64,000 bases of DNA from Massilia sp. TS11 (GCF_022012445.1 NZ_JAKLTS010000003.1:62001-126000); one strand, 5' to 3'. Shown: positions 45,433 to 53,962, numbered from the stretch's first letter. Made by a program: numbers and translations. Notes: generated by a model from the letters alone, not told the origin.

Positions 45433-45774
45433 TCAGATTGTCATGCCCATGATGGCGCCGCCCACCACGAGGCCGGTGGCGCCGAAGATGGCGACGCCGA
45501 TATAGCGCAGGACCGGCCCGAAGTCGCGCAGGGCGGCCAAAGTGATCAGGGCCACCACAAAGGCGAGCACGCCGATCAGGGCCTTGATGCCGGGACTGAG
45601 CGCCGAGATTTGGGTCAGGGCCGAGGTCAGCGGACCCGTGATGCCGGCGAAGGTAACGAGGTCGACGGCGAAACTGGGCGCGGCGGCGGCGAGGCAGGCG
45701 AGGAACAAGAGGGCCAGTCCGACGAGGGTGGACTTCTTCGGCGGGCCGGCGAGGACGAGATGTGGTGCGTTCAT
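45433..45774 (-). CDS. traA: TraA, pilin precursor
   Basis: The product has 113 residues. A long leader (MNAPHLVLAGPPKKS followed by LVGLALLFLACLAAAA) ends near SFA-VDLVTFAG. The mature part has two hydrophobic helices (LSPGIKALIGVLAFVVALITL and YIGVAIFGATGLVVGGAIMG) around a short basic loop, the F-pilin topology. ATG 45774 is chosen because AAAGGA lies six bases upstream; ATG 45780 directly abuts that site. It stands first in the L-E-K-B order, as expected for pilin. Confidence 0.88.
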   Translation of the reverse strand: MNAPHLVLAGPPKKSTLVGLALLFLACLAAAAPSFAVDLVTFAGITGPLTSALTQISALSPGIKALIGVLAFVVALITLAALRDFGPVLRYIGVAIFGATGLVVGGAIMGMTI

Positions 45775-45905
45775 GGTCATTCCTTTGCAAATTGACGGAT
45801 CGGGGAAGGCCGGCATCGAAGCGGTCCGGGGCGGGGAAACCCGTCCCGCTTCGCGCGGCGCTGGGACAAATCTTGAACTCAGCAGTCGATCCGCTCCAGC
45901 AGAAA

Positions 45906-45923
45906 CCCCATAGGGAAATGGGG
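45906..45923 (-). terminator. Hairpin between transglycosylase gene and pilin gene
   Basis: A perfect six-base stem CCCCAT/ATGGGG encloses a six-base loop. Read leftward it is followed by TTTCT. It lies 12 bases past the transglycosylase stop and 130 bases upstream of traA. It may be a weak terminator or a binding site for the activator that drives the pilin operon. Confidence 0.45.
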
Positions 45924-45934
45924 GGCGTTCTTGC

Positions 45935-46531
45935 CTAGCGTCCGACGACACTCACTTGGAGCGCAATCGCTGCGCCGCTGGGCACCGTAATCGCCCGGCC
46001 TCGGCGAGCGCGGCTCGTGCAGACACTGCCGTCAGGGTGCATCGCATCGGGGTAGAGGAAGCAGTAGACCCGCCAGGCATAGCGTGCCCGGGCGGCCCGG
46101 CAATCGGCCCCGCGCAAAGTGGTGCAGGCGGCGTTGTAGGCGCCCACGGCTTCCCAAGTCACGCCGTAGGTTCGGAACAAATCGCTCAGCAGGCTGGCGC
46201 CGACGTCGATGTTGGTGCAGGGAAGCATGAGGTCGGCTTCGCTGATCCCGCGTTTGGACAGGCCGGGCAAATTCGAGCTATTGATGCCCATGCAGCCGAT
46301 GTCGTAGGTGTGCGTGCGCGCGTAATGGCTGCGGTTGATCGCGGCGCAATTGAGATCGGATTCAGCGCGTGCGACCGCGTAGAGCAGGGCGGGCGCGACG
46401 CCGTGGCGCGCGCCGGCCGCCTCCCAGCAAGCGTGCGCGTGGCCGGCGTATGCCAGCAGCAGAAGGCCGAGGCAGCGCCACAGCTGGCGCACCAGGGCGC
46501 AGGCAACTTGCGCGTCGTGAGCGTGCGTCAT
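45935..46531 (-). CDS. Lytic transglycosylase (VirB1-like)
   Basis: The 198-residue SLT-fold enzyme opens peptidoglycan for the transfer channel. The signal region is followed by ACWEAAGARHGVAPALLYAV and ARAESDLN, where the Glu is the catalytic residue, then IGCMGINSSNL and AVGAYNAACTT, the classic ES...GxMQIN...AYNAG pattern with small changes (GCMGIN). ATG 46531 gives the normal size; the longer frame to 47119 is a shadow of the neighbouring gene. Confidence 0.9.
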   Translation of the reverse strand: MTHAHDAQVACALVRQLWRCLGLLLLAYAGHAHACWEAAGARHGVAPALLYAVARAESDLNCAAINRSHYARTHTYDIGCMGINSSNLPGLSKRGISEADLMLPCTNIDVGASLLSDLFRTYGVTWEAVGAYNAACTTLRGADCRAARARYAWRVYCFLYPDAMHPDGSVCTSRARRGRAITVPSGAAIALQVSVVGR

Positions 46532-46533
46532 GC

Positions 46534-47172
46534 TTAGCCTCGATGGTGGTAGTTCGCGAGCGCACCGCGCAGCAGCCAGGCGGCGAGGCAGGGGAAGGCT
46601 GGCATGAGCAGCGGTGGCAAGGGCATGGGCCAGATGCAGGCGATGATCAGGGCGCACACGGTCAGCGCCAGCGCGGCCAGCGCCGCGATGAACAGTTCGG
46701 GATGGTGCTGGCGGAATTCCTTGCTCTTGACGATGCGGCGCATGGCGCCGTCGATCAAGGTGGGCACGGCGAACACGGCGCCCAAGGGCAGCCATTGGAC
46801 GAGTGCGGCCAGGCGGAACAGGGCAAGCACGCGCAGACAGTCCAGACCGCGCACATAGGCGTTGCGCGTGAGCCCCGCGACGGCTTTGTCCAGGCTTGCC
46901 ACGACTGGCGTGAGGGCCGGTGCGCGCGCGGGACCCGGCGCGGCGGCGCCGCCCGGGGGCGTGGCGCTCACCGCTGGCGCTGCCGGACCGTCCTGCCAGG
47001 CGAGGGCGCGTGTGAGCACGTCCAGTGCGGGGCCGCGCCCCCACGAGGCCGCGTTGGCACCGTATTCGGCACGCATGACCGCGATCAGGTCGGCGGGCGG
47101 ATAGTGGGCCGGTATCCAAAGGGCGTATGCGAGGGCGGCGACCAGGCCCGCGACGAAGATCGCTCGGATCAT
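46534..47172 (-). CDS. DUF4400 transfer-region membrane protein
   Basis: The product has 212 residues. An N-terminal helix (AIFVAGLVAALAYALWI), a Pro/Ala-rich stretch, and two to three further helices (VLALFRLAALVQWLPLGAVF, FIAALAALALTVCALIIACI) match DUF4400 proteins, which stand directly after traD in SXT/R391 and related elements. A conserved basic segment GAMRRIVKSKEFRQHHP lies between the helices. Overlaps traD by four bases. Confidence 0.78.
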   Translation of the reverse strand: MIRAIFVAGLVAALAYALWIPAHYPPADLIAVMRAEYGANAASWGRGPALDVLTRALAWQDGPAAPAVSATPPGGAAAPGPARAPALTPVVASLDKAVAGLTRNAYVRGLDCLRVLALFRLAALVQWLPLGAVFAVPTLIDGAMRRIVKSKEFRQHHPELFIAALAALALTVCALIIACIWPMPLPPLLMPAFPCLAAWLLRGALANYHHRG

Positions 47173-49073
47173 GGTGCGCGATCCTGTGGCAGCGACGCTT
47201 GCCCGGCGCCGGCGTCGATGAGGGTGAAACGGCCCTTGACGAGGCGCCCGCCGGAGAACGAGCCGAAATACTGGAGGTTGGGCAGTTTGCCGAGCATGGC
47301 TGGCGGGATCATTTCCTCCATCGCTTCCGTGATCTGGGTCGATTCGCTGGCGCTGAAGTCGCCCAGATGGGCGTCCACTCCCGTATTGATCCCAGCGCGG
47401 ATGGAATGGATGCCGGTCTTACCGAAGGTTTCGACGATGAATTTCTGGGTCGGCTCGTCCTTCGTGCGGAAGGCGATCAGGTTGTTCAAGTTGCCGAGGG
47501 CCATGCGCGCGGCGTTCTCGCTGCCGAGGCGGTCGGCCAGGTCGGCCAAGGTCTGCATGGCGACCGTGGCGTAGATGCCGCTCTCGGCCCCTTTGTTGAG
47601 GATCTCGATCAACGGACGGTTGATCGTGTTCGAGACTTCGTCGACGAACAAGGAAATGCGCCGGTATTCGCCCAGGTTGTAGCGCATGCCCGCCCGTGCG
47701 GCCATGTCGCTCTGGGCCAGGGCCGCGATGGCCGACGCCACCGCGGCGTCGGGCAGGGCGTCGAGACACATGTACAGCACAAGGCCGGCGCGTTCGATCT
47801 TCTCGAAATTGAGGATGGGGCGGCGGTCCGCCACGTCGAAAGGATCGGGGGACAAGGTCCGGCCGAGATCGCCAGACGTCAGCATCGACAGCACCGGCAG
47901 CAGACTCGCCGTGATTTTTTGGTAGTGTTCGCGCGGATGGCGGAAGGTGCGCACTTGCGCGTCGATGACCTGGCGCCGTTGCTGGTGCGGGATGTGGTGC
48001 TCGTAGAAGTCCACATAGGCGAGCAGCTCCGGTCCCGCGGCAGGCGTTGGCGAGCGGATGCCACCGCGCGCGGCCTTGGCTAGCAGGCGCGTCAGTTCGG
48101 CATGGCCGCGCCAGCCTGGGCCGAGCAGTTCGGCGAACAGGCGGCTCAGGGAGATCTCGAGAATCGGTTCGATGCCGGCTTCGATATAGCGGGTCAGTTT
48201 GACCAGATTCGGGCGCTGCTCCTGGTCGACCAGGCCTTGGACCACGACATTGACGGCGTCCCAGCCGAAGGCGCTGAATGCGCCCGCCGTGTCCGGCGGC
48301 AGGATGGCCTGGATACGCGAGGCGATTTCGGTCGGCTTTTGCCAATTGAACGTGAAGTCGAGGCGCACGCCGTCTTCCGGGAAGGCCGGGTGGAACCACT
48401 GGAACACATGCGGGGCGCGGTAGTCCGCACAAGCCCGCTTCACAACGTCGCGCAAGCGTTTCGAGTTCTTCGGGTCGATCAGGATGACAACGTCGCCGCG
48501 TTTGACGGCTTGCGTCACGAGGTTGCCGAAACACACCCCCTTACCGGATTGCGTGGTTCCGACGATCAGGGTGCCGCCTTCGAAGTTATTCAACGGTCGG
48601 TATAGGGGCCGCTCGTCCGGCTCGACGCCGTGCAGGTAGGGTAGGCCCATCTCGCCGTCCGTCTGGACGGCCCCGCTGCGCAGCAAGGGCAGGGCCCAGC
48701 GCGGCACCGTGAATTGGCGGTAGTCGATTTTCGACAATTCATAGAGGCGCTGCGAATGGACCGGGGTCCATTCGAAGCCAAAGCCAAGGTACAGTTGGTT
48801 CGGGTCGGGCGTAAGGGCACCCAGCCGGCGCGCCGACATGATCTCCAAGGCGCGCCCGGACAGGGCGGCGCGCTGGCGCAGCAGGCGCAGTCCCTGCAGG
48901 CCGCGCACGACTGCCATCGCCGCGCAGACGCCGCCGACCATGGCGCTCAGGCGTGGCGGTGCCTGGGCCAGAGCGACGGCGGCGGCGCTGGCCGTCCAGC
49001 AAGCTGCCGCATAGGCCTCGTAGGCGCGGCGCCAGGGCATTTCGTATTTCCTAACTAGCATCGGAAGCCCCAC
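47169..49073 (-). CDS. traD: TraD, coupling protein ATPase
   Basis: The 634-residue VirD4/TraD-type coupling protein brings the relaxase-DNA complex to the channel. An N-terminal membrane pair is near residues 25-60. The Walker A motif GTTQSGKGVCFG is near 170 and the Walker B ISLFVDEVSN near 476; the family motif MQTLADLADRLGSENAARM follows. Length is typical of the SXT-like group. Overlaps traI by 23 bases. Confidence 0.95.
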   Translation of the reverse strand: MGLPMLVRKYEMPWRRAYEAYAAACWTASAAAVALAQAPPRLSAMVGGVCAAMAVVRGLQGLRLLRQRAALSGRALEIMSARRLGALTPDPNQLYLGFGFEWTPVHSQRLYELSKIDYRQFTVPRWALPLLRSGAVQTDGEMGLPYLHGVEPDERPLYRPLNNFEGGTLIVGTTQSGKGVCFGNLVTQAVKRGDVVILIDPKNSKRLRDVVKRACADYRAPHVFQWFHPAFPEDGVRLDFTFNWQKPTEIASRIQAILPPDTAGAFSAFGWDAVNVVVQGLVDQEQRPNLVKLTRYIEAGIEPILEISLSRLFAELLGPGWRGHAELTRLLAKAARGGIRSPTPAAGPELLAYVDFYEHHIPHQQRRQVIDAQVRTFRHPREHYQKITASLLPVLSMLTSGDLGRTLSPDPFDVADRRPILNFEKIERAGLVLYMCLDALPDAAVASAIAALAQSDMAARAGMRYNLGEYRRISLFVDEVSNTINRPLIEILNKGAESGIYATVAMQTLADLADRLGSENAARMALGNLNNLIAFRTKDEPTQKFIVETFGKTGIHSIRAGINTGVDAHLGDFSASESTQITEAMEEMIPPAMLGKLPNLQYFGSFSGGRLVKGRFTLIDAGAGQASLPQDRAP

Positions 49074-50763
49074 GCGTGTCGCTCATCGTCGCCTGCAAGT
49101 GGGCGTTCAAGCCGTCGATGTGGCACGCAGCGATCACCATGCCTGTGCGGCCGTCGCCGACCGGTTCGCGCACCGGCGCGCCGGCCGCATCGAGCAGCAG
49201 CATGTCCGCTTCGCGCAGCGCGCGTAACGCGACGCCCGGATCGATGCGTGCACGCTTGAAGAGGTTTTCTGTGACCACTAGACCGCCTTCGACAAGCAGT
49301 GCGGCCCGGTGGCTGCCTTTGCGCCCGAGGGTCTCGACGACGGCGTGCAGGGCCAGCGCGACCTGGCGGTTCAGGCGCGCAGGCGCGCGCAAGGCGATCT
49401 GGAGTCGTAGCTTTTCTGGGTCGGGCGCTGGTGGGGCGGGCGGCGCCGGATTGTCCGGTCGGGACGGCATGCCCGGCAAAGCGAGTTGCACGGCAGTTGC
49501 CGGGGCGGGACTTGACGCTGCCGGGGCGCCCGGCGCTTGCGTAGACCCCGCAGTTGGCACGGCGTGCAAGGCGTCACGCAGGGCTTCGGGACGCGGCGTG
49601 ACACTGGCGAGGAGTATGTCGGGAAGATTCAATTTGACGGCGTCCATCGTCTCGGTCTGTCCCGGCAGGCGGATATGCCAAAGCGTGTGACCATCGGGGC
49701 GCGCGGACAGGACGCCAGCTTGCAGCAGCAAGTCGGCCAGCGTGTCGGTCGATTTCGGGACGGCCACGAACCCGCGACGGTCGAGCATGTGGATCAGGTC
49801 GGCGCCTGCTTCAGGCCAAAGCAGGTACAGTCCGTCGCACCCCAAGTGGACGCGGGACTTCGCGCCGTTCGCTTCCCATGCGGCACTGCTGCGTGCGAGC
49901 GCCTGGGCCGCCTCGACCAGGTGGCGCGCCCAATACGTCGGCGACGGCGCACGGCCGCTGCTGGTGGCGAGCAACTGCTGTTCGTGTGCGTGAACGGCAA
50001 TTGAGGCGTCACGTACCAATTCGGCCACGATATTGTGTTCGCCCCAGAGTGGGACGCCGCTAATGGCGGCCAGGCAGTGAGGCAGGATCTGGTCACCGTC
50101 TTCGGCCAAGTAGGCCAATGTGCTTGCGGGAACGACTATCGGCACGGCAAAGACGGCGGTGGCGCGCGCCTCGGCCGCAGGGTTGGACCAGTTCAGGCGG
50201 ATGGTGCCAGGCTCGCGTTCCGCGAGCCATGCGCTCAGCGGAACGAGGTAGGGCGACCATGTCTTTCCGCCAGCGTCCACGACGCGCAGGCGCCGCAGCG
50301 CCCGGTGTAGTTCGGCACACAGGCCCGCGAGGAAGGTGGCAAGTCGCCACTTCTCTTCCAGCTTCTTTCGGTCACTGATCGTGGCTTGGCCGGTGAAAAT
50401 CTGGCCGTCCGCGCCCTGCAGGGCGAAGAAGGCGGTGGCAAGGCTGAGACGAAACAAACCGCCTGGCTCCGAGAACTCGGCGTCTGGTGTGGCTGGCAAT
50501 TGATTGACGTAGCGGGCAAGGTTGTGGAGCAGCGGCATGACGCGCTCGTCGAACAGCGCAGGTTCGATACCGAACGCGAGTCGGACGCGTGTGATCCAAT
50601 CGGCGTGGCCCCCGAGAATCGCGGCGGGCTTGGCGCCGACGAACGACGGCGCGCCCGCTGACGCAGCGGCACCGTGACCCAAGACCGGCTCGACGCGTAC
50701 GCACGGGTCTGCGTGCTGCGTCGGCGTGGCTGACCCGGCAAACAATTCGCGAAGGAAGCGCAT
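49051..50763 (-). CDS. traI: TraI, MOBH-like relaxase with substituted catalytic motifs
   Basis: The 570-residue product has a TraI_2-type N-terminal domain (GGHADWITRVRLAFG, EPGGLFRLSLATAFFALQG, KTWSPYLVPLSAWL) and a C-terminal TraI_2-C wing (LYLLWPEAGADLIHML), matching MOBH relaxases of SXT/R27 type. Its position beside traD agrees. However, the residues usually forming the HHH and HD-x-GK metal motifs are changed: DAEFSEPGGLFRL at about 94-106 and LCAELHRAL at about 148-156 align where histidines are expected. ATG 50763 has GCGGAG seven bases upstream; 50784 is an alternative. Identity as TraI is firm; nicking activity is not assured. Confidence 0.85.
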   Translation of the reverse strand: MRFLRELFAGSATPTQHADPCVRVEPVLGHGAAASAGAPSFVGAKPAAILGGHADWITRVRLAFGIEPALFDERVMPLLHNLARYVNQLPATPDAEFSEPGGLFRLSLATAFFALQGADGQIFTGQATISDRKKLEEKWRLATFLAGLCAELHRALRRLRVVDAGGKTWSPYLVPLSAWLAEREPGTIRLNWSNPAAEARATAVFAVPIVVPASTLAYLAEDGDQILPHCLAAISGVPLWGEHNIVAELVRDASIAVHAHEQQLLATSSGRAPSPTYWARHLVEAAQALARSSAAWEANGAKSRVHLGCDGLYLLWPEAGADLIHMLDRRGFVAVPKSTDTLADLLLQAGVLSARPDGHTLWHIRLPGQTETMDAVKLNLPDILLASVTPRPEALRDALHAVPTAGSTQAPGAPAASSPAPATAVQLALPGMPSRPDNPAPPAPPAPDPEKLRLQIALRAPARLNRQVALALHAVVETLGRKGSHRAALLVEGGLVVTENLFKRARIDPGVALRALREADMLLLDAAGAPVREPVGDGRTGMVIAACHIDGLNAHLQATMSDTRGASDAS

Positions 50764-50861
50764 GGACGGACTCCGCAATGTCATGGGGCCATCTTCGGCT
50801 CGGTGGCCGGGGTGCGTCCAGCAAGAACGGTGGGGGCGGGGCCGGGGGATTCTTGTCCAGC

Positions 50862-51461
50862 TCAGGCGTATGCGCGTGGGGCCGCTTGTGGCGGTCGCGT
50901 CGAATCGACGCGCCGCGTGGAAGTCTGGAAGGCCGTGCGAAGACGGCGGTCCTTGTGGTAGCGAGCCAAAAGCTCGCAGAATGGACAGTCCGGTTGGCGC
51001 GTGCCGCAACCGGCGAACGGGACCAAGTGGCGGGACGCACAGGTTTCGCACTGGGTCAGTGCAAGCCGCACTTCGCGCGAGGACCAGATCCCGCGCAGGC
51101 AGCATACAATGTCGAAGGCGCGGTCGAAGGACACGCGCGGGGTTTCGCGGCAGCGCGCCTGATAAAGCCGGTAGGCGCCGATCAAAGCCGGCCCGACGCC
51201 AACGCCCGACTCCGTCAATTCGTGGAAGATCACAGCGAACATGGCGGCTTCGACGTTGCCCGGCACTTTGGCGCGTTCGAACAGCCAGTCTTCCGATGCC
51301 GGTTGACGCCCACAGGGGGGCGTCGCGCCGTTGGAAAAGAAAATCCGGCGCAGCTCAAGCTGGCCAATACCGGAAACGCATTCGATCGTGCGCAAACGCG
51401 CGCCGAGCTCGACGCAGGCGTGGGCCAATTGCAGCGCTTCGATATGACGATGCGGTTTCAT
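50862..51461 (-). CDS. FlhC-like master activator (SetC-type)
   Basis: The product has 199 residues. FlhC features are visible along the length: LQLAHACVELGARLRTIECVSGI, RRIFFSNGATPPCGRQP, and a zinc site of four cysteines at residues 138, 141, 159 and 162 (CETC...CPFC), close to the spacing in E. coli FlhC. In SXT/R391 (SetC) and IncC (AcaC) this class, with the FlhD-like partner, switches on transfer genes. It starts three bases after the partner gene. Confidence 0.92.
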   Translation of the reverse strand: MKPHRHIEALQLAHACVELGARLRTIECVSGIGQLELRRIFFSNGATPPCGRQPASEDWLFERAKVPGNVEAAMFAVIFHELTESGVGVGPALIGAYRLYQARCRETPRVSFDRAFDIVCCLRGIWSSREVRLALTQCETCASRHLVPFAGCGTRQPDCPFCELLARYHKDRRLRTAFQTSTRRVDSTRPPQAAPRAYA

Positions 51462-51464
51462 GTT

Positions 51465-51812
51465 TCACTCCGCCATCTCCAGCGATTGGGACTTGCGCCG
51501 TTCTGTCCGAGCAGGTTCTGCCGTAGCTGGACCGTGCTGCTGAACGGTCAAGATGGCGGGCAACAGGTCGGGCGGCAGGTCGAGCGCGCGCGCGAAGCTG
51601 GCGCGCGGCGCGAACAGGAATTCGTGGCTATTGGACGCCACCAAACTCTGCAACTGTTCCTGCGGCATCTCCGCCAACTTGCGCGCCTCCTCTGGCGTGA
51701 GATGGAACAGGTAGCCAGCCGCGATCGGATCGCGCAAGATGCTGGCGCGGATCGCGTTGAGGATCAGGTGGTTGAGAAATTGCACTTCCGTGAAGTGGAT
51801 GGCGGCGTCCAT
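51465..51812 (-). CDS. FlhD-like activator partner (SetD-type)
   Basis: The product has 115 residues. ATG 51812 (AGGA seven bases upstream) gives the FlhD size; the longer frame to 51938 would run through the promoter. The FlhD pattern is EVQFLNHLILNAIRASILRD, AGYLFHLTPEEARKLAEM and QSLVASNSHEFLF, which aligns with the LLLAQRLI...FRLGI...LAETNQLVC core. It forms a heterocomplex with the FlhC-like protein. The order D-C matches flagellar and SXT operons. Confidence 0.85.
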   Translation of the reverse strand: MDAAIHFTEVQFLNHLILNAIRASILRDPIAAGYLFHLTPEEARKLAEMPQEQLQSLVASNSHEFLFAPRASFARALDLPPDLLPAILTVQQHGPATAEPARTERRKSQSLEMAE

Positions 51813-51921
51813 GGCTTTATCCTGATTCAAAAGCAAGTCGATGCGAATCAAACTCGGCGGCCAGCTCAGAAATGCGGCCCGAAATAGTGGGGGTTTGTGG
51901 TTGACCTGACCTGAGCTCAAG

Positions 51922-51948
51922 CCTATACCATGGCCCACGCGCCTTCAA
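51922..51948 (-). promoter_or_regulatory. Candidate promoter of the FlhDC-like operon
   Basis: Read leftward, TTGAAG (51948-51943) and TATAGG (51927-51922) are 15 bases apart. The operator-like dyad at 51950-51961 abuts the -35 side, where a bound repressor could block polymerase. The transcript would have a leader of roughly 100 bases. Confidence 0.4.
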
Positions 51949-51949
51949 T

Positions 51950-51961
51950 TAGCACTTGCTA
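51950..51961. promoter_or_regulatory. Operator-like dyad 1
   Basis: TAGCACTTGCTA has arms TAGCA/TGCTA around a CT centre. A matching inverted copy lies at 52073-52084. It is positioned next to the -35 of the activator operon. Confidence 0.55.
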
Positions 51962-51988
51962 GCTGTTCGGTCGTTTTTGACGCTTAGG

Positions 51989-52000
51989 TGAGAATTCTCA
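51989..52000. promoter_or_regulatory. 12-bp perfect palindrome between the dyads
   Basis: TGAGAATTCTCA is a perfect palindrome lying between the two operator-like dyads in the divergent control region. It could be a further regulator site. Confidence 0.4.
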
Positions 52001-52037
52001 AGCGGGATTCAAGCGTGCAGCCTTAGACAGGACAGGG

Positions 52038-52065
52038 TTGACAAGAGCGAGTTGGATGGTATGAG
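52038..52065 (+). promoter_or_regulatory. Candidate promoter of the repressor gene
   Basis: TTGACA (52038-52043) and TATGAG (52060-52065) are separated by 16 bases. The second operator-like dyad (52073-52084) covers the expected start of transcription, consistent with autorepression. Confidence 0.55.
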
Positions 52066-52072
52066 CGCGGCT

Positions 52073-52084
52073 TAGCAAGTGCTG
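52073..52084. promoter_or_regulatory. Operator-like dyad 2
   Basis: TAGCAAGTGCTG is the inverted form of the dyad at 51950-51961 with one mismatch in the outer base. It lies just after the repressor -10 box. Confidence 0.55.
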
Positions 52085-52119
52085 AGGGCCGCGGGCGGCC
52101 GAGGACGATGGAGGTGGTT

Positions 52120-52806
52120 ATGGGCGAACAGTCCAATGCGCGGCGCCGGCGGGCGTTGCTCGATTTGAGGCCAGGCGTACAAGCGCGCATCATTTCCGAA
52201 CTGGATCGTTGCGCGATCGCGCCGCACGCGCGTGCCCAGAACTTGGCCAACCTGTGCGGATGCGCCCTGCAGACAGCGATGCGATGGGTCGATCCCGACA
52301 AGCCGGGTCTGCCCGATGTGCCCTCCCTGGCGGCTTTGTGCGTCGCATTCGGTGTAGACGCGAATTGGTTGCTGGGATTGGTGCGCGAGCGCGGCGAGCT
52401 GCCGCCGTGTGACCTGGTCGGCGGCCGGCCGGCCTCGATGGCGCCCGACGTCGCGCTCTCCGCATGGGCGCGTGTCTTCATCGCGAGACTCAACCTGATC
52501 CAGCACGTGCCGGTGCACATCGAATTCGTGGCCGGCGACGAAATGGAACCGGAAATTCGGGCTGGTTCGCCCGTCATCGTCGATACGACGATCCGACGCA
52601 TTGACCTGAACGGGGTATATGCCTTGCGCTATGCGGGGCGCGTGCTTGTGCGTCGGGCCGAGGTCCGGATCGGTGAAGGCGTAGTCTTGCACTGTGCTAA
52701 CTCGAACTACCGGGACAGCTTGATTCCCGAACGTGACGTGATGGCAGGAAACGCGTTCGATGTTGTCGGAAGGGTTCGTCTCGTATTTCGTGCGGACGAG
52801 CTGTGA
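52120..52806 (+). CDS. CI/LexA-like repressor (SetR-type) lacking the cleavage dyad
   Basis: The product has 228 residues. The N-terminal half carries a helix-turn-helix of the phage-repressor type (about 38-90, LANLCGCALQTAMRWV and FGVDANWLLGL). The C-terminal half is an S24-like domain (GDEMEPEIRAGSPVIVD, YALRYAGRVLVRRAEV). In self-cleaving members the catalytic Ser follows GD and a Lys sits in the LVKR motif; here these are Glu141 and Arg178. It probably represses the divergent FlhDC-like operon. ATG 52120 has GGAGG five bases upstream; 52108 is an alternative. Confidence 0.88.
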   Translation: MGEQSNARRRRALLDLRPGVQARIISELDRCAIAPHARAQNLANLCGCALQTAMRWVDPDKPGLPDVPSLAALCVAFGVDANWLLGLVRERGELPPCDLVGGRPASMAPDVALSAWARVFIARLNLIQHVPVHIEFVAGDEMEPEIRAGSPVIVDTTIRRIDLNGVYALRYAGRVLVRRAEVRIGEGVVLHCANSNYRDSLIPERDVMAGNAFDVVGRVRLVFRADEL

Positions 52807-52813
52807 AAGGCTG

Positions 52814-52844
52814 GGTATCGCGTGCCGCGAGGGCCCGCGATACC
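52814..52844. terminator. Bidirectional terminator-like inverted repeat
   Basis: GGTATCGCG (52814-52822) and CGCGATACC (52836-52844) form a perfect nine-base stem between convergent genes (repressor and DUF932 gene). No T run follows, so termination may be inefficient or factor-dependent. Confidence 0.55.
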
Positions 52845-52861
52845 TGCCTAAAGGGACGAGC

Positions 52862-53926
52862 TTACGCCGCGTCTGCGATGCCGTTCCATTCCGTTGGCGA
52901 CATTTCGATTAAGCGGCCGCCCAGCATCTCGAGCTCCGTCGCCCGGTCATAGTCCTCTACATCCTTCGAAAAGTCCGTCACAGCGTTGAGCAGCCCGTAG
53001 CCCGTGAGCGAACCCCCGCTCACGAGGAAACGCAGGATGCCAGTCTGCTCCAAACCACTCAGCGCAAAGCGGTCGGCCAAGACTTCGACCGATTTGGCGG
53101 GATCGCCGCGCAAAGGGATGCCGAGAGTCTTGCGCATCTTGTCCGCTAGCAGGCTCAGCGTCGCCTCCGATACGGCTGCTTGCACCGCGTCGCGTACGGC
53201 CAGCAGTAAGGCTTCGTCTTCGGCGCGCAGCGTGTCGTCCTGGAAAACCACGAAAGTGTCTTCCGACGCTTCGAGCAGCCGTCCCAGGTGGGTCTTGGCT
53301 AAGCGTTGGTCGACCGCAATCATGCCGTTGCCGCATTTTAAGCGATACACCAAGGGTTGCACCCACAACCTGCCGCAACCCACTTCCGAGTTACTAACCA
53401 CGACACCGGCCTGCACTACATCGCCGGGCACGATCTCGTGCTCGATCTTGCGCGAGACGACCTTGAGGTACATGCGCGTCTCCGTCAGTTCGACGGAAGT
53501 GAAGGTCGCGCCAGGCAGCTGATCGAGGATGGGGATCACGCGATCCGCGACTTGGAAATTGTCGATACGCCGGTAGCGCTTCGACAGTACGGCCCGGAGT
53601 CGTCGGTCAAGTGTCCGCATCAAATAGGACTCGCCGCCCGCATGGAGCCAGGTGTTGACGTTGTGATCCAAGAGCTGCGGCTCCTCGACGCGCATGCGCT
53701 CGAAATAATTGAAGGGAATTTTCAATTTCTCGGCCAATTGGCGGCGAGCGACGGGATTCACCAGATAGTCGACTGGGGCCTGCGGTTCGTTGATGGTGAC
53801 TTTGCTAACGCCGAGCAGATCGGTATGGTGCGCGAACTGCGTGGCCGGGACGACGAGGTCCCGTTTGGAATTGAGCTGGCGCGTCAGTTCTTCGGCCAGG
53901 CTGGTCAGGCTACGTCCGTGTTTCAT
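52862..53926 (-). CDS. DUF932 protein
   Basis: The product has 354 residues, cytoplasmic. The DUF932 pattern is seen in FNYFERMRVEEPQLLDHNVN, LRAVLSKRYRRIDNFQVAD and YRLKCGNGMIAVD. AAAGGAG lies seven bases before ATG 53926. Such proteins are frequent on plasmids and ICEs near single-strand DNA processing genes, but their activity is not established. It is downstream of the primase-like gene on the same strand, with a hairpin between. Confidence 0.82.
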   Translation of the reverse strand: MKHGRSLTSLAEELTRQLNSKRDLVVPATQFAHHTDLLGVSKVTINEPQAPVDYLVNPVARRQLAEKLKIPFNYFERMRVEEPQLLDHNVNTWLHAGGESYLMRTLDRRLRAVLSKRYRRIDNFQVADRVIPILDQLPGATFTSVELTETRMYLKVVSRKIEHEIVPGDVVQAGVVVSNSEVGCGRLWVQPLVYRLKCGNGMIAVDQRLAKTHLGRLLEASEDTFVVFQDDTLRAEDEALLLAVRDAVQAAVSEATLSLLADKMRKTLGIPLRGDPAKSVEVLADRFALSGLEQTGILRFLVSGGSLTGYGLLNAVTDFSKDVEDYDRATELEMLGGRLIEMSPTEWNGIADAA

Positions 53927-53962
53927 GGTCAAGCTCCTTTCATGCAAGTGAACGGCGGACAA

